From positions 41,228 to 105,227 of the forward strand of contig NZ_WJBG01000140.1 in NCBI RefSeq assembly GCF_009709555.1: DNA of 64,000 bases. The letters run 5' to 3'. Below are positions 51,017-59,536 of this stretch, in pieces. How positions within the stretch are numbered: position 1 is the stretch's first letter; each line of letters starts with the position of its first letter. The notes beneath the pieces were generated by a model. It saw only the letters and a program-made list of their open reading frames with translations. It was not told the origin of the DNA and made no database searches. Position numbers and translations under genes: made by a program. The DNA comes from Streptomyces blattellae (GTDB lineage Bacteria; Actinomycetota; Actinomycetes; Streptomycetales; Streptomycetaceae).

Positions 51017-51940
51017 GTGCCATCGCCGCAGCAGGCACGTGCACAGGCATCCGCGATCACCTCGGGCAAGTCGGCACCGGAGACGGAGGCCGCCCCGAGT
51101 TCCCAGATCAGGACGCTTTTCGACCGTCCTCGGCTGTCGCCGGGACAGCGGCGTATCGCCCAGTACCTGATCGAGCACATCACCGAAGCGGCCTTTCTTT
51201 CGATCACCGATCTCGCCGAGCGGGTCGGCGTCAGCCAGCCCTCGGTGACCCGTTTCGCCGCGGCGGTGGGCTTCAGCGGTTACCCCGCGCTACGGGAGAA
51301 GCTCCAGTCGATCGCGCTCGGCACGCTCGCCGGCGGCCCCGCGGCGCCCGAGGAGAACCAGAGCAACGAACTGCAGGCGGCGGTTGACGCGGAGATCGAG
51401 AACCTGGAGAACCTGCGGCGCGACTTCGCCGACCCCGGCCAGGTGATCGACACCGGCCGCAAGCTGTCGGAGTCGACGCCGCTGACCATCCTGGGCCTGC
51501 GCATCTCGGTGTCCCTCGCCGAGTACTTCGCCTACGCGGCCCGCCGCGTCCACCCGGATGTGCGGCTGGTGACGCGGGGCGGCAGCGTCGCCTACGACGC
51601 GCTGCTCCAGTCCCGCGAGGCGGGCGGCACCTGGGTACTGGCGTTCTCCATGCCCCGGCACGCGCAGGAGACCCTCAACGCCGTTCAGGTCGCGCGCCGC
51701 GCGGGGCTGAAGGTCGCGCTGATCACCGACCTGGCGCTCGGGCCGGTGGCCGACGAGGCCGATGTCACCTTCGCCACCGGCACCGGCTCCCGGCTGGTCT
51801 TCGACTCCTACGCGGCGCCCGGCGTGATCGCCGCGGCGCTGCTGCAGGCGATGACCGACGCCGACCCCGAGCGCACACAGGCCCGGCTGGAGGAGTACGA
51901 GCAGGTCTCCGACCAGCACCAGTTCTTCCTCAGGGACTGA
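51017..51940 (+). CDS. MurR/RpiR-family regulator with SIS domain
   Basis: GTG 51017 was chosen because AAAGGAGG lies seven bases upstream; GTG 50993 precedes that site. The 307 residues have an HTH_6 DNA-binding domain (about 30-110, SITDLAERVGVSQPSVTRFA) and a SIS phosphosugar-binding domain (about 130-270, LTILGLRISVSLAEYFAYAA and VLAFSMPRHAQETLNAVQVA). Known for the family: control of sugar or amino-sugar catabolism by phosphosugars such as MurNAc-6-P. Its position next to the carbohydrate locus suggests a second layer of control, but no target operator is identified. Confidence 0.93.
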   Translation: MPSPQQARAQASAITSGKSAPETEAAPSSQIRTLFDRPRLSPGQRRIAQYLIEHITEAAFLSITDLAERVGVSQPSVTRFAAAVGFSGYPALREKLQSIALGTLAGGPAAPEENQSNELQAAVDAEIENLENLRRDFADPGQVIDTGRKLSESTPLTILGLRISVSLAEYFAYAARRVHPDVRLVTRGGSVAYDALLQSREAGGTWVLAFSMPRHAQETLNAVQVARRAGLKVALITDLALGPVADEADVTFATGTGSRLVFDSYAAPGVIAAALLQAMTDADPERTQARLEEYEQVSDQHQFFLRD

Positions 51941-52240
51941 ACCTCCCTCAGGGACCGGGCGCCGACGATCCCACAGCATGCCCCACAAAAGGGCACAAGG
52001 GGACCAATCACCCCAAACTGCGCATGAATGTTTTCATACGTCTTGCAAAGCAGACGGCATATATAAATACTTCACACCCGAACACCCGAAACCGCCGTCT
52101 CCCACCCGCGTCGGCGCCTCGGATGTTCGACGGGCATCGCCTGCGCGACCGCCCGCGGTGGCCCCGGTCATCCCCTGGACCGGGGCCGCCAGAAACGTCG
52201 GGACCACCCCCCACGACGCCGCACACCGGAAGCGATGATC
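51941..52240. promoter_or_regulatory. AT-rich promoter region with palindromes
   Basis: The segment 52017-52080 is strikingly AT-rich for this genome. It contains ATGAA-TGTT-TTCAT (52024-52037, 5-bp arms), then CGTCT...AGACG (52039-52056) and CATATATAAATACTTCAC. These look like a regulated promoter for the gene at 52241. ArgR-like sites have a comparable shape, but I would not assign the regulator. No gene is seen in 52081-52240. Confidence 0.45.
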
Positions 52241-52612
52241 ATGCCCTTGACGACCACGCGCATCAGCCCGGACTGGCCCTGCCAGGTCAAGACCCCCGGC
52301 AGCTACGACTGGGAGCGCTCGGCGGCCAAGTGGCTGCGCGAACTGGTGCCGGCCCGCTACGCCAGCTACCCGGCCCTGATCCGCCACCCCGTGCTGCTCG
52401 CCCGGCATGCGCAGATCCAGGTCCAGCACGAGATACGCGTCGCCCGCACCGCCCTGCAGACCGCGCGCGCCGACCTGCCCGGGCTCGGTCTGCCGGAGTC
52501 CGTCATCGAGCACACGATCAAGCTGTACGCGGCGGAGGTCCTCCAGTTGCAGCACATCGCGCGCAGCGTGCGGGCGGTCACACAGGCACTGGTGGACAGC
52601 TCCGCACGCTGA
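52241..52612 (+). CDS. Small helical hypothetical protein
   Basis: ATG 52241 is preferred over ATG 52235 because GGAAG lies eight bases upstream. The 123 residues are soluble and mostly helical: WERSAAKWLRELVPARYASY then PALIRHPVLLARHAQIQVQH and VIEHTIKLYAAEVLQLQHIA. It resembles a small conserved streptomycete protein without known role. The unusually AT-rich upstream region suggests conditional expression. Confidence 0.78.
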   Translation: MPLTTTRISPDWPCQVKTPGSYDWERSAAKWLRELVPARYASYPALIRHPVLLARHAQIQVQHEIRVARTALQTARADLPGLGLPESVIEHTIKLYAAEVLQLQHIARSVRAVTQALVDSSAR

Positions 52613-52634
52613 CCGCCGGAGGGCGAGGGCGGGT

Positions 52635-53291
52635 TCAGCCGGTGCCCGTACGGGATTCCAGGTCCCGGCGGGTGTCGTCGCCGTAGACGCCGGTCTCGTC
52701 GCCGCGGATGCCATACCAGAGCTGGAAGCGGGCGACCGCCTCGGTGAGCGCGGCGTCGAACTGCCCGCTGGTGGAACCGTTCTGGTAGACGTCCGGGATG
52801 CGCAGCAGCCGCTCCTGGAGGTCGGTCACCTCGGGTCCTGAGGCTCCTTCGCGGAGGGTGCCGGGGCCGTCGGGGTCGACTGCCGCGCCGCCCGCGGGAG
52901 GCGGGGCGGCGGATGTCGTGGGGGCTTCGGGTGCGGGCGCGGCCGTGTCGCTGTCGCTCCGGCCCGGGAGCAGGAAGGCGCCGCCGAAACCGATGACGGC
53001 GGCCGCGGCCACGGCGACCGCCACGACGGCGCGGCGGCGCCCGGCCCTGCGGGGGCGGGGGCCCGTGGCCCGCTTCGCCTCGTCGGCGAGGACGGACGGC
53101 AGTTCCTGGGTCGCGTCCTCGGATCCGGGCAGCCTCGCCGGCAGGGGCACGCTCTCGTAGCCAGCCGTTCTGGACGGCAGGTCCTTGAGCAGTTCGGCGA
53201 GGGCGTCGGTGCGGCGGGGGCGCAGGACGCGTACCGGTTCCAGGGGCGGCCGGTCGTCATGCGGCTGCCGGGGTTCGGGCGGTATCGGCAC
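52635..53291 (-). CDS. Membrane-anchored peptidoglycan-binding-domain protein
   Basis: GTG 53291 follows AGGAGAAGAGCG; 218 residues. A cytosolic Pro/Arg-rich N-terminus (1-87), one membrane helix (about 88-110, RAVVAVAVAAAAVIGFGGAF), a Pro/Ala/Thr spacer and a PG_binding_1 domain (about 145-210, EGASGPEVTDLQERLLRIPD and FDAALTEAVARFQLWYGIRG). It should sit in the membrane with its C-terminal domain in the wall space, touching peptidoglycan. It converges with the preceding gene over 22 bases and diverges from the TetR gene. Confidence 0.9.
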   Translation of the reverse strand: MPIPPEPRQPHDDRPPLEPVRVLRPRRTDALAELLKDLPSRTAGYESVPLPARLPGSEDATQELPSVLADEAKRATGPRPRRAGRRRAVVAVAVAAAAVIGFGGAFLLPGRSDSDTAAPAPEAPTTSAAPPPAGGAAVDPDGPGTLREGASGPEVTDLQERLLRIPDVYQNGSTSGQFDAALTEAVARFQLWYGIRGDETGVYGDDTRRDLESRTGTG

Positions 53292-53446
53292 CGCTCTTCT
53301 CCTTCCGTCCCGTGCGCTGGGGTCCGGGCTGTTCCCCGTGCAGTGATACGTGGCAGCCGCACCGGGAGTTCAGCGGGGCCGCATCCTCACTGACCGTGCG
53401 GACCCTCCGGTCGCGCCGTCCACTCGGCTCCCCCTCCCGGAACCTG

Positions 53447-53481
53447 AGCACTCAGTTCCCCTCCACAGCGCACTGAGTGCC
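53447..53481. promoter_or_regulatory. Paired operator in the TetR gene promoter
   Basis: Two 13-bp sites, AGCACTCAGTTCC (53447-53459) and CGCACTGAGTGCC (53469-53481), have centres 22 bp apart. The second contains the perfect palindrome GCACTGAGTGC. The same pair with the same spacing lies before the gene at 54377. Confidence 0.75.
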
Positions 53482-53512
53482 ATGACCCTCGGTCGAGTGC
53501 TACGTTCCGACC

Positions 53513-54214
53513 ATGAGCTCCACCGTGAAACCGCCCATGCGGGACGCCCTGATCGCGGCGGCCTTCCAGCTGTTCCTGGAACGGGGATACGAACAGACCA
53601 CCGTGGACGACATCGTGGCGCTGGCGGGTGTGGGGCGGCGCTCGTTCTTCCGCTACTTCCCCTCGAAGGAGGACGTGGTCTTCCCCGACCACGAACGGTG
53701 CCTGGCGGACATGACGGCCTTCCTCGCCGCCGGCGGCGAGGACGACGAGCCGGTGCAGCGGATCTGCGACGCGGCCCGGATGGTGCTGCGCATGTATGCC
53801 GAGAACCCGGCCTTCTCCGTACAGCGCTATCGCCTCACGAAGAAGGTGCCGGGACTGCGGGCGTACGAGCTGTCCGTGGTGTGGCGCTACGAGCGCGCCC
53901 TCGCCGAGTATCTGCGCGGACGGTTCGCCGGCCGGCCGGACGGGAACCTGCGGGCCGACGTGATAGCCGCCGCCGTGGCCGCGGCGCACAACAACGCCTT
54001 GCGCTCCTGGCTGCGTTCGGACGGACAGGACGACGCGGAGGCGGCCGTGGACCACGCGCTCGGCTACGTCCAGTCCGCCTTCGGCACGTCCCGCGCCCCC
54101 TCCGCCCCGCTCGCGGACAAGCAGCCGGAGGACGTCGTGGTCGTCGTCTCCCGGCGCGGCGCACCCCTGTGGCGGGTCGTCCAGGAGATCGAGTCCACGC
54201 TCGGACGCGGTTGA
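53513..54214 (+). CDS. TetR-family regulator
   Basis: ATG 53513; 233 residues. The N-terminal helix-turn-helix (about 8-58) reads RDALIAAAFQLFLERGYEQT then TVDDIVALAGVGRRSFFRYF and PSKEDVVFPDHE, followed by an all-helical ligand domain to about 190 and a flexible tail. No ribosome site is obvious; the ATG lies 31 bases after a candidate operator. The presence of the same paired operator upstream of itself and of the Zn-ribbon/OB-fold gene strongly suggests autoregulation and control of that gene. The ligand is unknown; acyl-CoA or related compounds are plausible from the target family. Confidence 0.94.
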   Translation: MSSTVKPPMRDALIAAAFQLFLERGYEQTTVDDIVALAGVGRRSFFRYFPSKEDVVFPDHERCLADMTAFLAAGGEDDEPVQRICDAARMVLRMYAENPAFSVQRYRLTKKVPGLRAYELSVVWRYERALAEYLRGRFAGRPDGNLRADVIAAAVAAAHNNALRSWLRSDGQDDAEAAVDHALGYVQSAFGTSRAPSAPLADKQPEDVVVVVSRRGAPLWRVVQEIESTLGRG

Positions 54215-54239
54215 TTCACACAACTCTTCCACATTCAGG

Positions 54240-54274
54240 GGCACTCAGTACCTTTACGAGTGGCACTGAGTGCC
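54240..54274. promoter_or_regulatory. Paired operator in front of the Zn-ribbon/OB-fold gene
   Basis: GGCACTCAGTACC (54240-54252) and the perfect palindrome GGCACTGAGTGCC (54262-54274) have centres 22 bp apart, the same as at the TetR promoter. CATACT (54274-54279) overlaps the second site as a likely -10, so binding would block transcription. Confidence 0.8.
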
Positions 54275-54376
54275 ATACTCTGAGGCTGTGCACGGTGGCA
54301 CGGTGAACCGGGCACGTGCGTGCACGGGCGACCCGCGCACGTCGGATTCCGGCCCCAGTGCAGGGAGTTGACCAGC

Positions 54377-54790
54377 GTGTACCACCACTCAGGAAGTGTT
54401 GCTCGTCAGACAGCGGGCCCCGCGGCGGGCGTACTCGACCCCGCGCCCCGGGACACGGAGGCCATCCTCTTCCAGCGCTGCACCTGGTGCGGGACCGCCA
54501 TGTACCAACGCCTGCTCTGTCCGGTCTGCCAGGGCAGCGACCTGCGGACGGAGCGCAGCAAGGGCGTCGGTACGGTCCGCCACTCCTCCGTGGTGCACCG
54601 CAACACCCCCGCTGCGCGCAATGTGTCCCTGGTCGAGATGGCCGAGGGGTTCGTGGTGCGCGGCCGGGTCATCGGCCCGATGATCGGCATCCACAGCGGG
54701 GACCGGGTCCGGCTGTCGACGGCCAAGGACCCCGTCCGCGGCGAGCCCGTGTTCCAGCTCGTCGACGAGCCGTACCGGGCCTGGACCTGA
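54377..54790 (+). CDS. Zn-ribbon/OB-fold protein (DUF35 family)
   Basis: GTG 54377 follows AGGGAG at nine bases; 137 residues. A rubredoxin-like zinc ribbon (about 31-52) has Cys pairs CTWCG and CPVCQG, followed by an OB-fold (about 70-130) with NVSLVEMAEGFVVRGRVIGP. Known for DUF35 proteins: partners of thiolases, ketosteroid or polyketide enzymes in acyl-CoA chemistry. Here no thiolase gene is adjacent. The upstream paired TetR operator and overlapping -10 indicate repression by the neighbouring TetR protein. Confidence 0.92.
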   Translation: MYHHSGSVARQTAGPAAGVLDPAPRDTEAILFQRCTWCGTAMYQRLLCPVCQGSDLRTERSKGVGTVRHSSVVHRNTPAARNVSLVEMAEGFVVRGRVIGPMIGIHSGDRVRLSTAKDPVRGEPVFQLVDEPYRAWT

Positions 54791-54982
54791 GACTCGGCCA
54801 CAGCGCCGGGCGCGGCTCGGCGCCACCCGCTCCACCGGCTTCTCGGTCACCAGCGCCGCTCATCCGGCCACGACTCGTCGGCGTCCCGTACGGTCAGCGC
54901 ATGCCGAAGCCGGGCATCCGGCCCGGCGCCGCGAAGGCTGCGCAGGGTCACACTCGGCTTGGCATCTCCACCGGAAGCCACC

Positions 54983-55369
54983 TCAGGCAGTCAGCGTCAC
55001 GCGGATGCCGACGGTCCCCTTCAGGCCGCGTCTCACCCTGCTGCCCAGCAGGGTGAGACGCCCGACGATGCCGTACTTGCGGGCGAGGAGTCGGCGGTAG
55101 CGGGCGGCGGTGGCCTCGTCGCAGATCTCGGCGGTGGCCGGAACCTGGTCGCCGGTCGGGTTGCCGCGCAGATCGCACGGGCCGACGAGGACGTCGCCGC
55201 GCGCCCGGATCCGCTTGACCTTCCAGGAGTCGGCGACGGTCCAGACGCCGAGCGCGTCCCCGTCGCGCACCACCCACACCGGGGTGGCGACCGGGGTGCC
55301 GTTCCGGCGGTAGCTGGTGATCAGCAGGTACCGCCCCGCACCGAGCCGCTCAAGCGCCGTGTCATCCAT
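54983..55369 (-). CDS. PPOX-class F420-dependent oxidoreductase
   Basis: ATG 55369 overlaps the last codons of the aminotransferase gene; 128 residues. The split-barrel flavin-reductase-like fold shows [20 protein letters not shown] near 13 and [20 protein letters not shown] near 40, typical of small F420-dependent enzymes. It probably reduces an unsaturated substrate using the deazaflavin F420H2, which streptomycetes make. Its 3' part contains a 32-base perfect palindrome. Operon with the C-S lyase-like gene is likely. Confidence 0.92.
   Translation of the reverse strand: MDDTALERLGAGRYLLITSYRRNGTPVATPVWVVRDGDALGVWTVADSWKVKRIRARGDVLVGPCDLRGNPTGDQVPATAEICDEATAARYRRLLARKYGIVGRLTLLGSRVRRGLKGTVGIRVTLTA
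55029..55060. repeat. Near-contiguous 32-bp palindrome inside the PPOX gene
   Basis: The arms CGTCTCACCCTGCTG (55029-55043) and CAGCAGGGTGAGACG (55046-55060) pair perfectly around two bases. The protein there reads [14 protein letters not shown]. It may form a cruciform or an RNA hairpin near the 3' end of the message. Confidence 0.7.
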
Positions 55370-56573
55370 GACCGGCAAGTCCAGGCCGGTCACCGCAGTC
55401 TGACGCCGTCTCGATCCGTCGTATCGCCTCCCGCAGCACGTCTGGCGACGTGGCCAGGTTCAGGCGTACGTGTCCTGCCCCGCCCGTGCCGAAGGGGATC
55501 CCCGAGTTCAGCGCCACGCGCCCGCGCTCCAGGAAGACCTCCGCCGGATCGTCCCCGAGGCCGAGCGGACGGCAGTCGAGCCAGGCGAGGCAGGTGGCCT
55601 CGCCCGGGCTGTGGCGGATCGCGGGGAGCTGCTCGGCCAGCAGGTCGGCGAGCAGGCGCCGGTTGTCGTCGAGGCCGGTGAGCAGCGCGTCCAGCCACGC
55701 GGTGCCGTCGCGCAGGGCGGCGGTGTGGGCGATGACGCCGAGGTGGCTCGGGCCGTGGCCGACCTCCTCGGGCAGCCGGGCGAGGTCGGCGGCGGCCTCG
55801 GGGCCCGCAAGCGCGAGCGCGGCCTTGAGGCCGGCCAGGTTCCACGCCTTGGACGCCGACATCAGCGACAGGCCGTTGGCGCCGCCCGGCACGCTGAGAT
55901 ACGGCACGAAGTCGACGCCGCCGGCGACCAGCGGCGCATGGATCTCGTCGGCGACGACGCGCACGCCGTACCGGTCGGCGAGGACGGCGATCTCCGCCAG
56001 CTCGTCGGCGGTGTGCACCGTGCCGGTCGGGTTGTGCGGGCTGCACAGCAGGTAGGCCGCGGATCCACCGTCCGCCACCGCCCGCCGGAAGGCCTCCTCC
56101 AGCGTCCCGAGGTCGATCCGCAGATCCGCGCCCAGCGGAGCCTCGACCACCCGCCGGTCCATGTGCGCCACGAACTGGAAGAACGGCGGATACACGGGTG
56201 GATTCACCACCACCGGATCGCCGGGGCCGGTGACCAGTTTGATCATCTCGACGACGCCCAGCATCACGTCGGGCACGATCGCGGTGCGCTCCACCGCGAG
56301 CCCGTCCCACCCCCACCGCTTGTCGGCGAAGCCGGCGAGCGCCTCGGCGTAGGCGGTGCCCGCGGGATAGCCGGTGTCCCCCAGCGTGAGCGCGTCGGTG
56401 ACCGCGCGGACGACGGGTTCGGCGAGCGGCACGTCCATCTCGGCCACCCACAGCGGCAGCACGTCGTCGGGGTAGGTACGCCATTTCATGCTCGTACGGC
56501 ATCGGAGACGGTCGAGGGTGAGGGCATGCAGCGGATTCGGTTCACCGGACGTTTCGTGCGGGATCCTGGTCAT
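55362..56573 (-). CDS. PatB/MalY-like PLP C-S lyase or aminotransferase
   Basis: ATG 56573 gives 403 residues; TATCTT lies seven bases upstream and no ribosome site exists, consistent with leaderless translation. Fold type I PLP enzyme: [20 protein letters not shown] near 40, [12 protein letters not shown] near 124, [11 protein letters not shown] near 177, and PLP-lysine K242 in [15 protein letters not shown]. The MalY/PatB subgroup cleaves cystathionine and other C-S bonds, releasing pyruvate. The start overlaps by one base pair the possible ATG of the divergent DUF3800 gene. Downstream it overlaps the PPOX gene by eight bases. Confidence 0.92.
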   Translation of the reverse strand: MTRIPHETSGEPNPLHALTLDRLRCRTSMKWRTYPDDVLPLWVAEMDVPLAEPVVRAVTDALTLGDTGYPAGTAYAEALAGFADKRWGWDGLAVERTAIVPDVMLGVVEMIKLVTGPGDPVVVNPPVYPPFFQFVAHMDRRVVEAPLGADLRIDLGTLEEAFRRAVADGGSAAYLLCSPHNPTGTVHTADELAEIAVLADRYGVRVVADEIHAPLVAGGVDFVPYLSVPGGANGLSLMSASKAWNLAGLKAALALAGPEAAADLARLPEEVGHGPSHLGVIAHTAALRDGTAWLDALLTGLDDNRRLLADLLAEQLPAIRHSPGEATCLAWLDCRPLGLGDDPAEVFLERGRVALNSGIPFGTGGAGHVRLNLATSPDVLREAIRRIETASDCGDRPGLAGHG

Positions 56574-56598
56574 GGAGCACAAGATAGGGGGCTGTGGC

Positions 56599-57630
56599 GT
56601 GACGTGGAATCGCGCGGGGCGAACGGCGGCGGCCGACCGGATTCCCGAGGTGGCCTGCGACGAGTCGGGTTCGGACGGGGAGAATCTCACCGGCGGGAAC
56701 ACCGATGTCTTCGCGCACGGCAGTGTGCTGCTGCCGGTGGATTCCGCGGCCGGATTCGTGCAGGAGACGAGGGACCGGATCCGTTCACCCGCCGAGGAGT
56801 ACAAGGCGAACCATCTCCTGCGGGAGAAACACCGCGTGGTACTGGAATGGCTGCTCGCGCCCTCGGGCCCGATCCATGGGCACGCGCACGTGCATCTCAC
56901 CGAGAAGGCGTTCTTCGTCGTGGACCGGGCCCTCGACCTGCTGCTCGGCGACGGCACCGAGGCCGTCGCGCTGTTCCGGCAAGGGCCGCTGACTTTCGGG
57001 CCGGAGGGCTGGCGGGAATTCCTCCAGGCGACGAACCGGTTGCTGCGGGTCAGGAACGACGGAGAGCCGCAGCTCCCGGTCGAGACGTTCTTCCGGACGA
57101 TCCACGAACTGCTGCGAGCACACTCCGGCACGGAACTGGCGGGCATCCTGGAACGGCTCGCGGCGACCCGGTCCCGGGCGGATGCCTACCGGGCGGGGAT
57201 TCTGCACGGTCCGACCCTGGTTCCCCTCCTCAATCCGCTGCTGCCCGCGATCGTCCGCACCGCCGCCTACTGGAGCGCGGGCGGCCGGACCGTGCGGCTG
57301 GTCCACGACCGGCAGAACATGCTCACGCCGGACCGGATCGCCTGGATCGAGGAGTCGGCCCGGAGGTCCGGGTTCGGGCTCGGCGGGCTGCGGCTCGTCC
57401 AGGCGGGACTGGATCCCCGGGTGCAGCTGGCCGACTTCCTCGCCGGGATCGCGCGCAAGATCGCCTCCGACGAGCTGAACGGACGCGGCGACCCCGTCCT
57501 CACGGCTCTGGTACGGCCGTACGTGGACGCGGCGTCCGTCTGGGGCGACGAGCGCAGCTGGGCCCGGCTGGGACCGGTGGACGACAGCACGGACGAGCCG
57601 CGCGCCCTGAGCGGATCACCGATCCTCTGA
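56599..57630 (+). CDS. DUF3800-like protein
   Basis: GTG 56599 with AGGGGG eight bases upstream is preferred; ATG 56572 is possible but would abut the divergent start. The 343 residues show [12 protein letters not shown] near 18 (the acidic start motif of DUF3800), [49 protein letters not shown] and the closing [23 protein letters not shown]3800 has an RNase H-like fold with conserved acidic residues and unknown function. No phage or defence partner is seen. It is probably cytosolic. Confidence 0.85.
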   Translation: MTWNRAGRTAAADRIPEVACDESGSDGENLTGGNTDVFAHGSVLLPVDSAAGFVQETRDRIRSPAEEYKANHLLREKHRVVLEWLLAPSGPIHGHAHVHLTEKAFFVVDRALDLLLGDGTEAVALFRQGPLTFGPEGWREFLQATNRLLRVRNDGEPQLPVETFFRTIHELLRAHSGTELAGILERLAATRSRADAYRAGILHGPTLVPLLNPLLPAIVRTAAYWSAGGRTVRLVHDRQNMLTPDRIAWIEESARRSGFGLGGLRLVQAGLDPRVQLADFLAGIARKIASDELNGRGDPVLTALVRPYVDAASVWGDERSWARLGPVDDSTDEPRALSGSPIL

Positions 57631-57727
57631 ACGCCCCGGGGCCGGGCCACGTACCTAGGGAGGGCGCTCAACTGACCGGAGTGCCCCGCGGTGTTGACGC
57701 CGCGCTGTTCGGGTTCGGGAGCCATGC

Positions 57728-59101
57728 ATGAGGCACGCACGACGACGGTTCGTCCAGCGAGTGGCACGGCTGGCGGCGGTCGGCGGACTCCTCCTGGGAG
57801 GCACGATGGTGACGCGGGCGGTGGCGAGCGAACCGTCCGACGGCGCCGACCTGCCACGTACGCTGGCGCAGTCCGCGGGAGACACCGGCACCGGGCTGGT
57901 GTCCCGGCTCGGTACATCGCGTACGGCGGGCAGCTGGGTCGATGCCGAGGGCAGGGCGGTCGTGGCGGTCACCGACGACGAGGCGGCCGCCGAGGTGAAG
58001 CAGGCGGGGGCCGAGGCCAAGATGGTGCGCTACAGCATGCGCGACCTCAAGACGGCCACGTCGACGCTGCGTTCGACGCCCAAGGTGGCCGGCACGGCGT
58101 GGTCCGTGGACTACCGGTCGAACGAGGTCGTGGTGCGCGCCGACAGCACCGTCTCCACCGCCGACTGGAACGAGCTGGAGGAGATCGCCGACGCCATCGG
58201 CGGATCGGTGCGCATGGAGCGCGCCGAGGGCACCTTCACGACCCGCATCAACGGGGCGCAGCCGATCCTGTCCACCGCGGGCCGCTGCTCCGCTGGCTTC
58301 AATGTGACCGACGGCCGGCGCGACTTCATCCTCACCGCCGGGCACTGCGGGCCCACCGGATCCGTCTGGTTCTCCGACAGCCAGGGCAGTGAGCAGGTGG
58401 GCAGGACGACCACGCAGAGCTTCCCCGGCGACGACTACTCGCTGGTGGAGTACGCGAACGGCCGGGCGGGCGACGGCGCCGACATCGTCTCCATCGGCGA
58501 GGGGCAGGGCGTGCGGATCACGGACCTGGGCGAAGCGTCCGTCGGGCAGCGGGTGTTCCGCAGTGGCAGCACGAGCGGGCTCCGCGACGGTGAGGTGACC
58601 GCGGTCGATGCCACCGTCAACTACCCGGAGGGCACGGTCAGCGGCCTGATCGAGACGAACGTGTGCGCCGAGCCCGGGGACAGCGGCGGGCCGATGTTCT
58701 CCGAGGGGGTCGCTCTGGGCGTGACCTCGGGCGGCAGCGGCGACTGCACGTCGGGCGGTACGACGTACTTCCAGCCGGTGACGAAGGCGCTGGCCGAGCT
58801 GGGCATGAGCCTGCTCGTGGGCGCTCCGGACGGTGCCGGGCAGGGCGCTTCGCCGGCGCCGTCGGCCGGGGCCACGCAGGGCGCGATCGCACCCGGCGAT
58901 GCGACGCCCGGCTCGTCGGCTCCGGTGTCGGGCATCCTGGACGCGTCGACACTGCTGTCGCGGCTCCTGAATCCCCGGAACATCGGCCCGGGCCTGCTCG
59001 TCATGGGCGGCAGTCTGATGGCGCTGGTGGCCACGCGGTACATCCGCACGGAACAGGACCGCAAGGCCTACCAGCGCTACTACTCGGCAACGTGGAGCTG
59101 A
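57728..59101 (+). CDS. Membrane-anchored S1-family (streptogrisin-like) serine protease
   Basis: ATG 57728; 457 residues. A basic start and hydrophobic segment (about 13-33) form a signal peptide; a propeptide follows to about 175. The chymotrypsin-like domain carries the triad His206 (FILTAGHCG), Asp236 (GDDYSLVEY) and Ser319 (AEPGDSGGPMF), with disulfide Cys at 187/207 and 313/340. After a Pro/Ala/Gly linker (368-400) a C-terminal helix (about 419-436, IGPGLLVMGGSLMALVATR) with a basic tail anchors it in the membrane, unlike secreted streptogrisins. Substrate is unknown. Confidence 0.93.
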   Translation: MRHARRRFVQRVARLAAVGGLLLGGTMVTRAVASEPSDGADLPRTLAQSAGDTGTGLVSRLGTSRTAGSWVDAEGRAVVAVTDDEAAAEVKQAGAEAKMVRYSMRDLKTATSTLRSTPKVAGTAWSVDYRSNEVVVRADSTVSTADWNELEEIADAIGGSVRMERAEGTFTTRINGAQPILSTAGRCSAGFNVTDGRRDFILTAGHCGPTGSVWFSDSQGSEQVGRTTTQSFPGDDYSLVEYANGRAGDGADIVSIGEGQGVRITDLGEASVGQRVFRSGSTSGLRDGEVTAVDATVNYPEGTVSGLIETNVCAEPGDSGGPMFSEGVALGVTSGGSGDCTSGGTTYFQPVTKALAELGMSLLVGAPDGAGQGASPAPSAGATQGAIAPGDATPGSSAPVSGILDASTLLSRLLNPRNIGPGLLVMGGSLMALVATRYIRTEQDRKAYQRYYSATWS

Positions 59102-59132
59102 TGACAACGTGGGCCGATTGAGGGGGAAGCCG

Positions 59133-59156
59133 GGCCGCCGACGATGCGCGGCGGCC
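59133..59156. terminator. Terminator hairpin after the protease gene
   Basis: GGCCGCCG (59133-59140) and CGGCGGCC (59149-59156) form an 8-bp stem with an 8-base loop, 32 bases after the stop. It also lies at the 3' side of the convergent small gene. Confidence 0.6.
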
Positions 59157-59174
59157 TTCAGCGGAGGCGGACGC

Positions 59175-59348
59175 TCAGGCCGCCCTCGCCGGCTGCGGGG
59201 CCGCGGCGGCCCACTCCAGGACGAGCCGCTGGTACTCCTCACGCTGCTCGCCGCTCAGTGTCCCGCCCGACCGGCGCCACAGGGCCCGGATCTCCTCGTT
59301 GACCTCGTCAGCCGTCCGAGCGGAGGCGGGTTCAACAGTGGTGGACAT
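59175..59348 (-). CDS. Small conserved hypothetical protein
   Basis: ATG 59348 lies seven bases after TATGCT, with no ribosome site, so the message is probably leaderless. The 57 residues are soluble and helical: MSTTVEPASARTADEVNEEI then RALWRRSGGTLSGEQREEYQ and RLVLEWAAAA. Similar short proteins are common in Streptomyces; the role is unknown. The frame is open for 32 codons upstream, without a better start. Confidence 0.8.
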   Translation of the reverse strand: MSTTVEPASARTADEVNEEIRALWRRSGGTLSGEQREEYQRLVLEWAAAAPQPARAA

Positions 59349-59494
59349 GCTGTGAAGCATACGGCCCCATAGGTGAAGGCCACGTGAGCCATCACGAGCA
59401 TTCCTGACATAACGGACCGTGTTGCTGATCACGTCATCTATCAAGGCATGTGGCCCAGTTCACGTCGGTCCGCCTCAACCATCTCGCTTCGTTT

Positions 59495-59536
59495 CCGCAA
59501 GCCGGGCGCCCGCTCCGTCAGGTGCCCGGCTTGCGG
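59495..59536. terminator. Terminator hairpin at the L,D-transpeptidase stop
   Basis: The 16-bp arms 59495-59510 (CCGCAAGCCGGGCGCC) and 59521-59536 pair with one G-T mismatch around a 10-base loop that contains the stop codon of the minus-strand gene. Confidence 0.65.

Noticed and set aside
54320..54376. Upstream ATG start for the Zn-ribbon/OB-fold gene
   Set aside because: GTG 54377 has AGGGAG at proper spacing, and the upstream 19 residues are not family-like.
57267..57917. Minus-strand frame between the DUF3800 and protease genes
   Set aside because: It is antisense to both genes, Arg/Ser/Pro-rich and without motifs.
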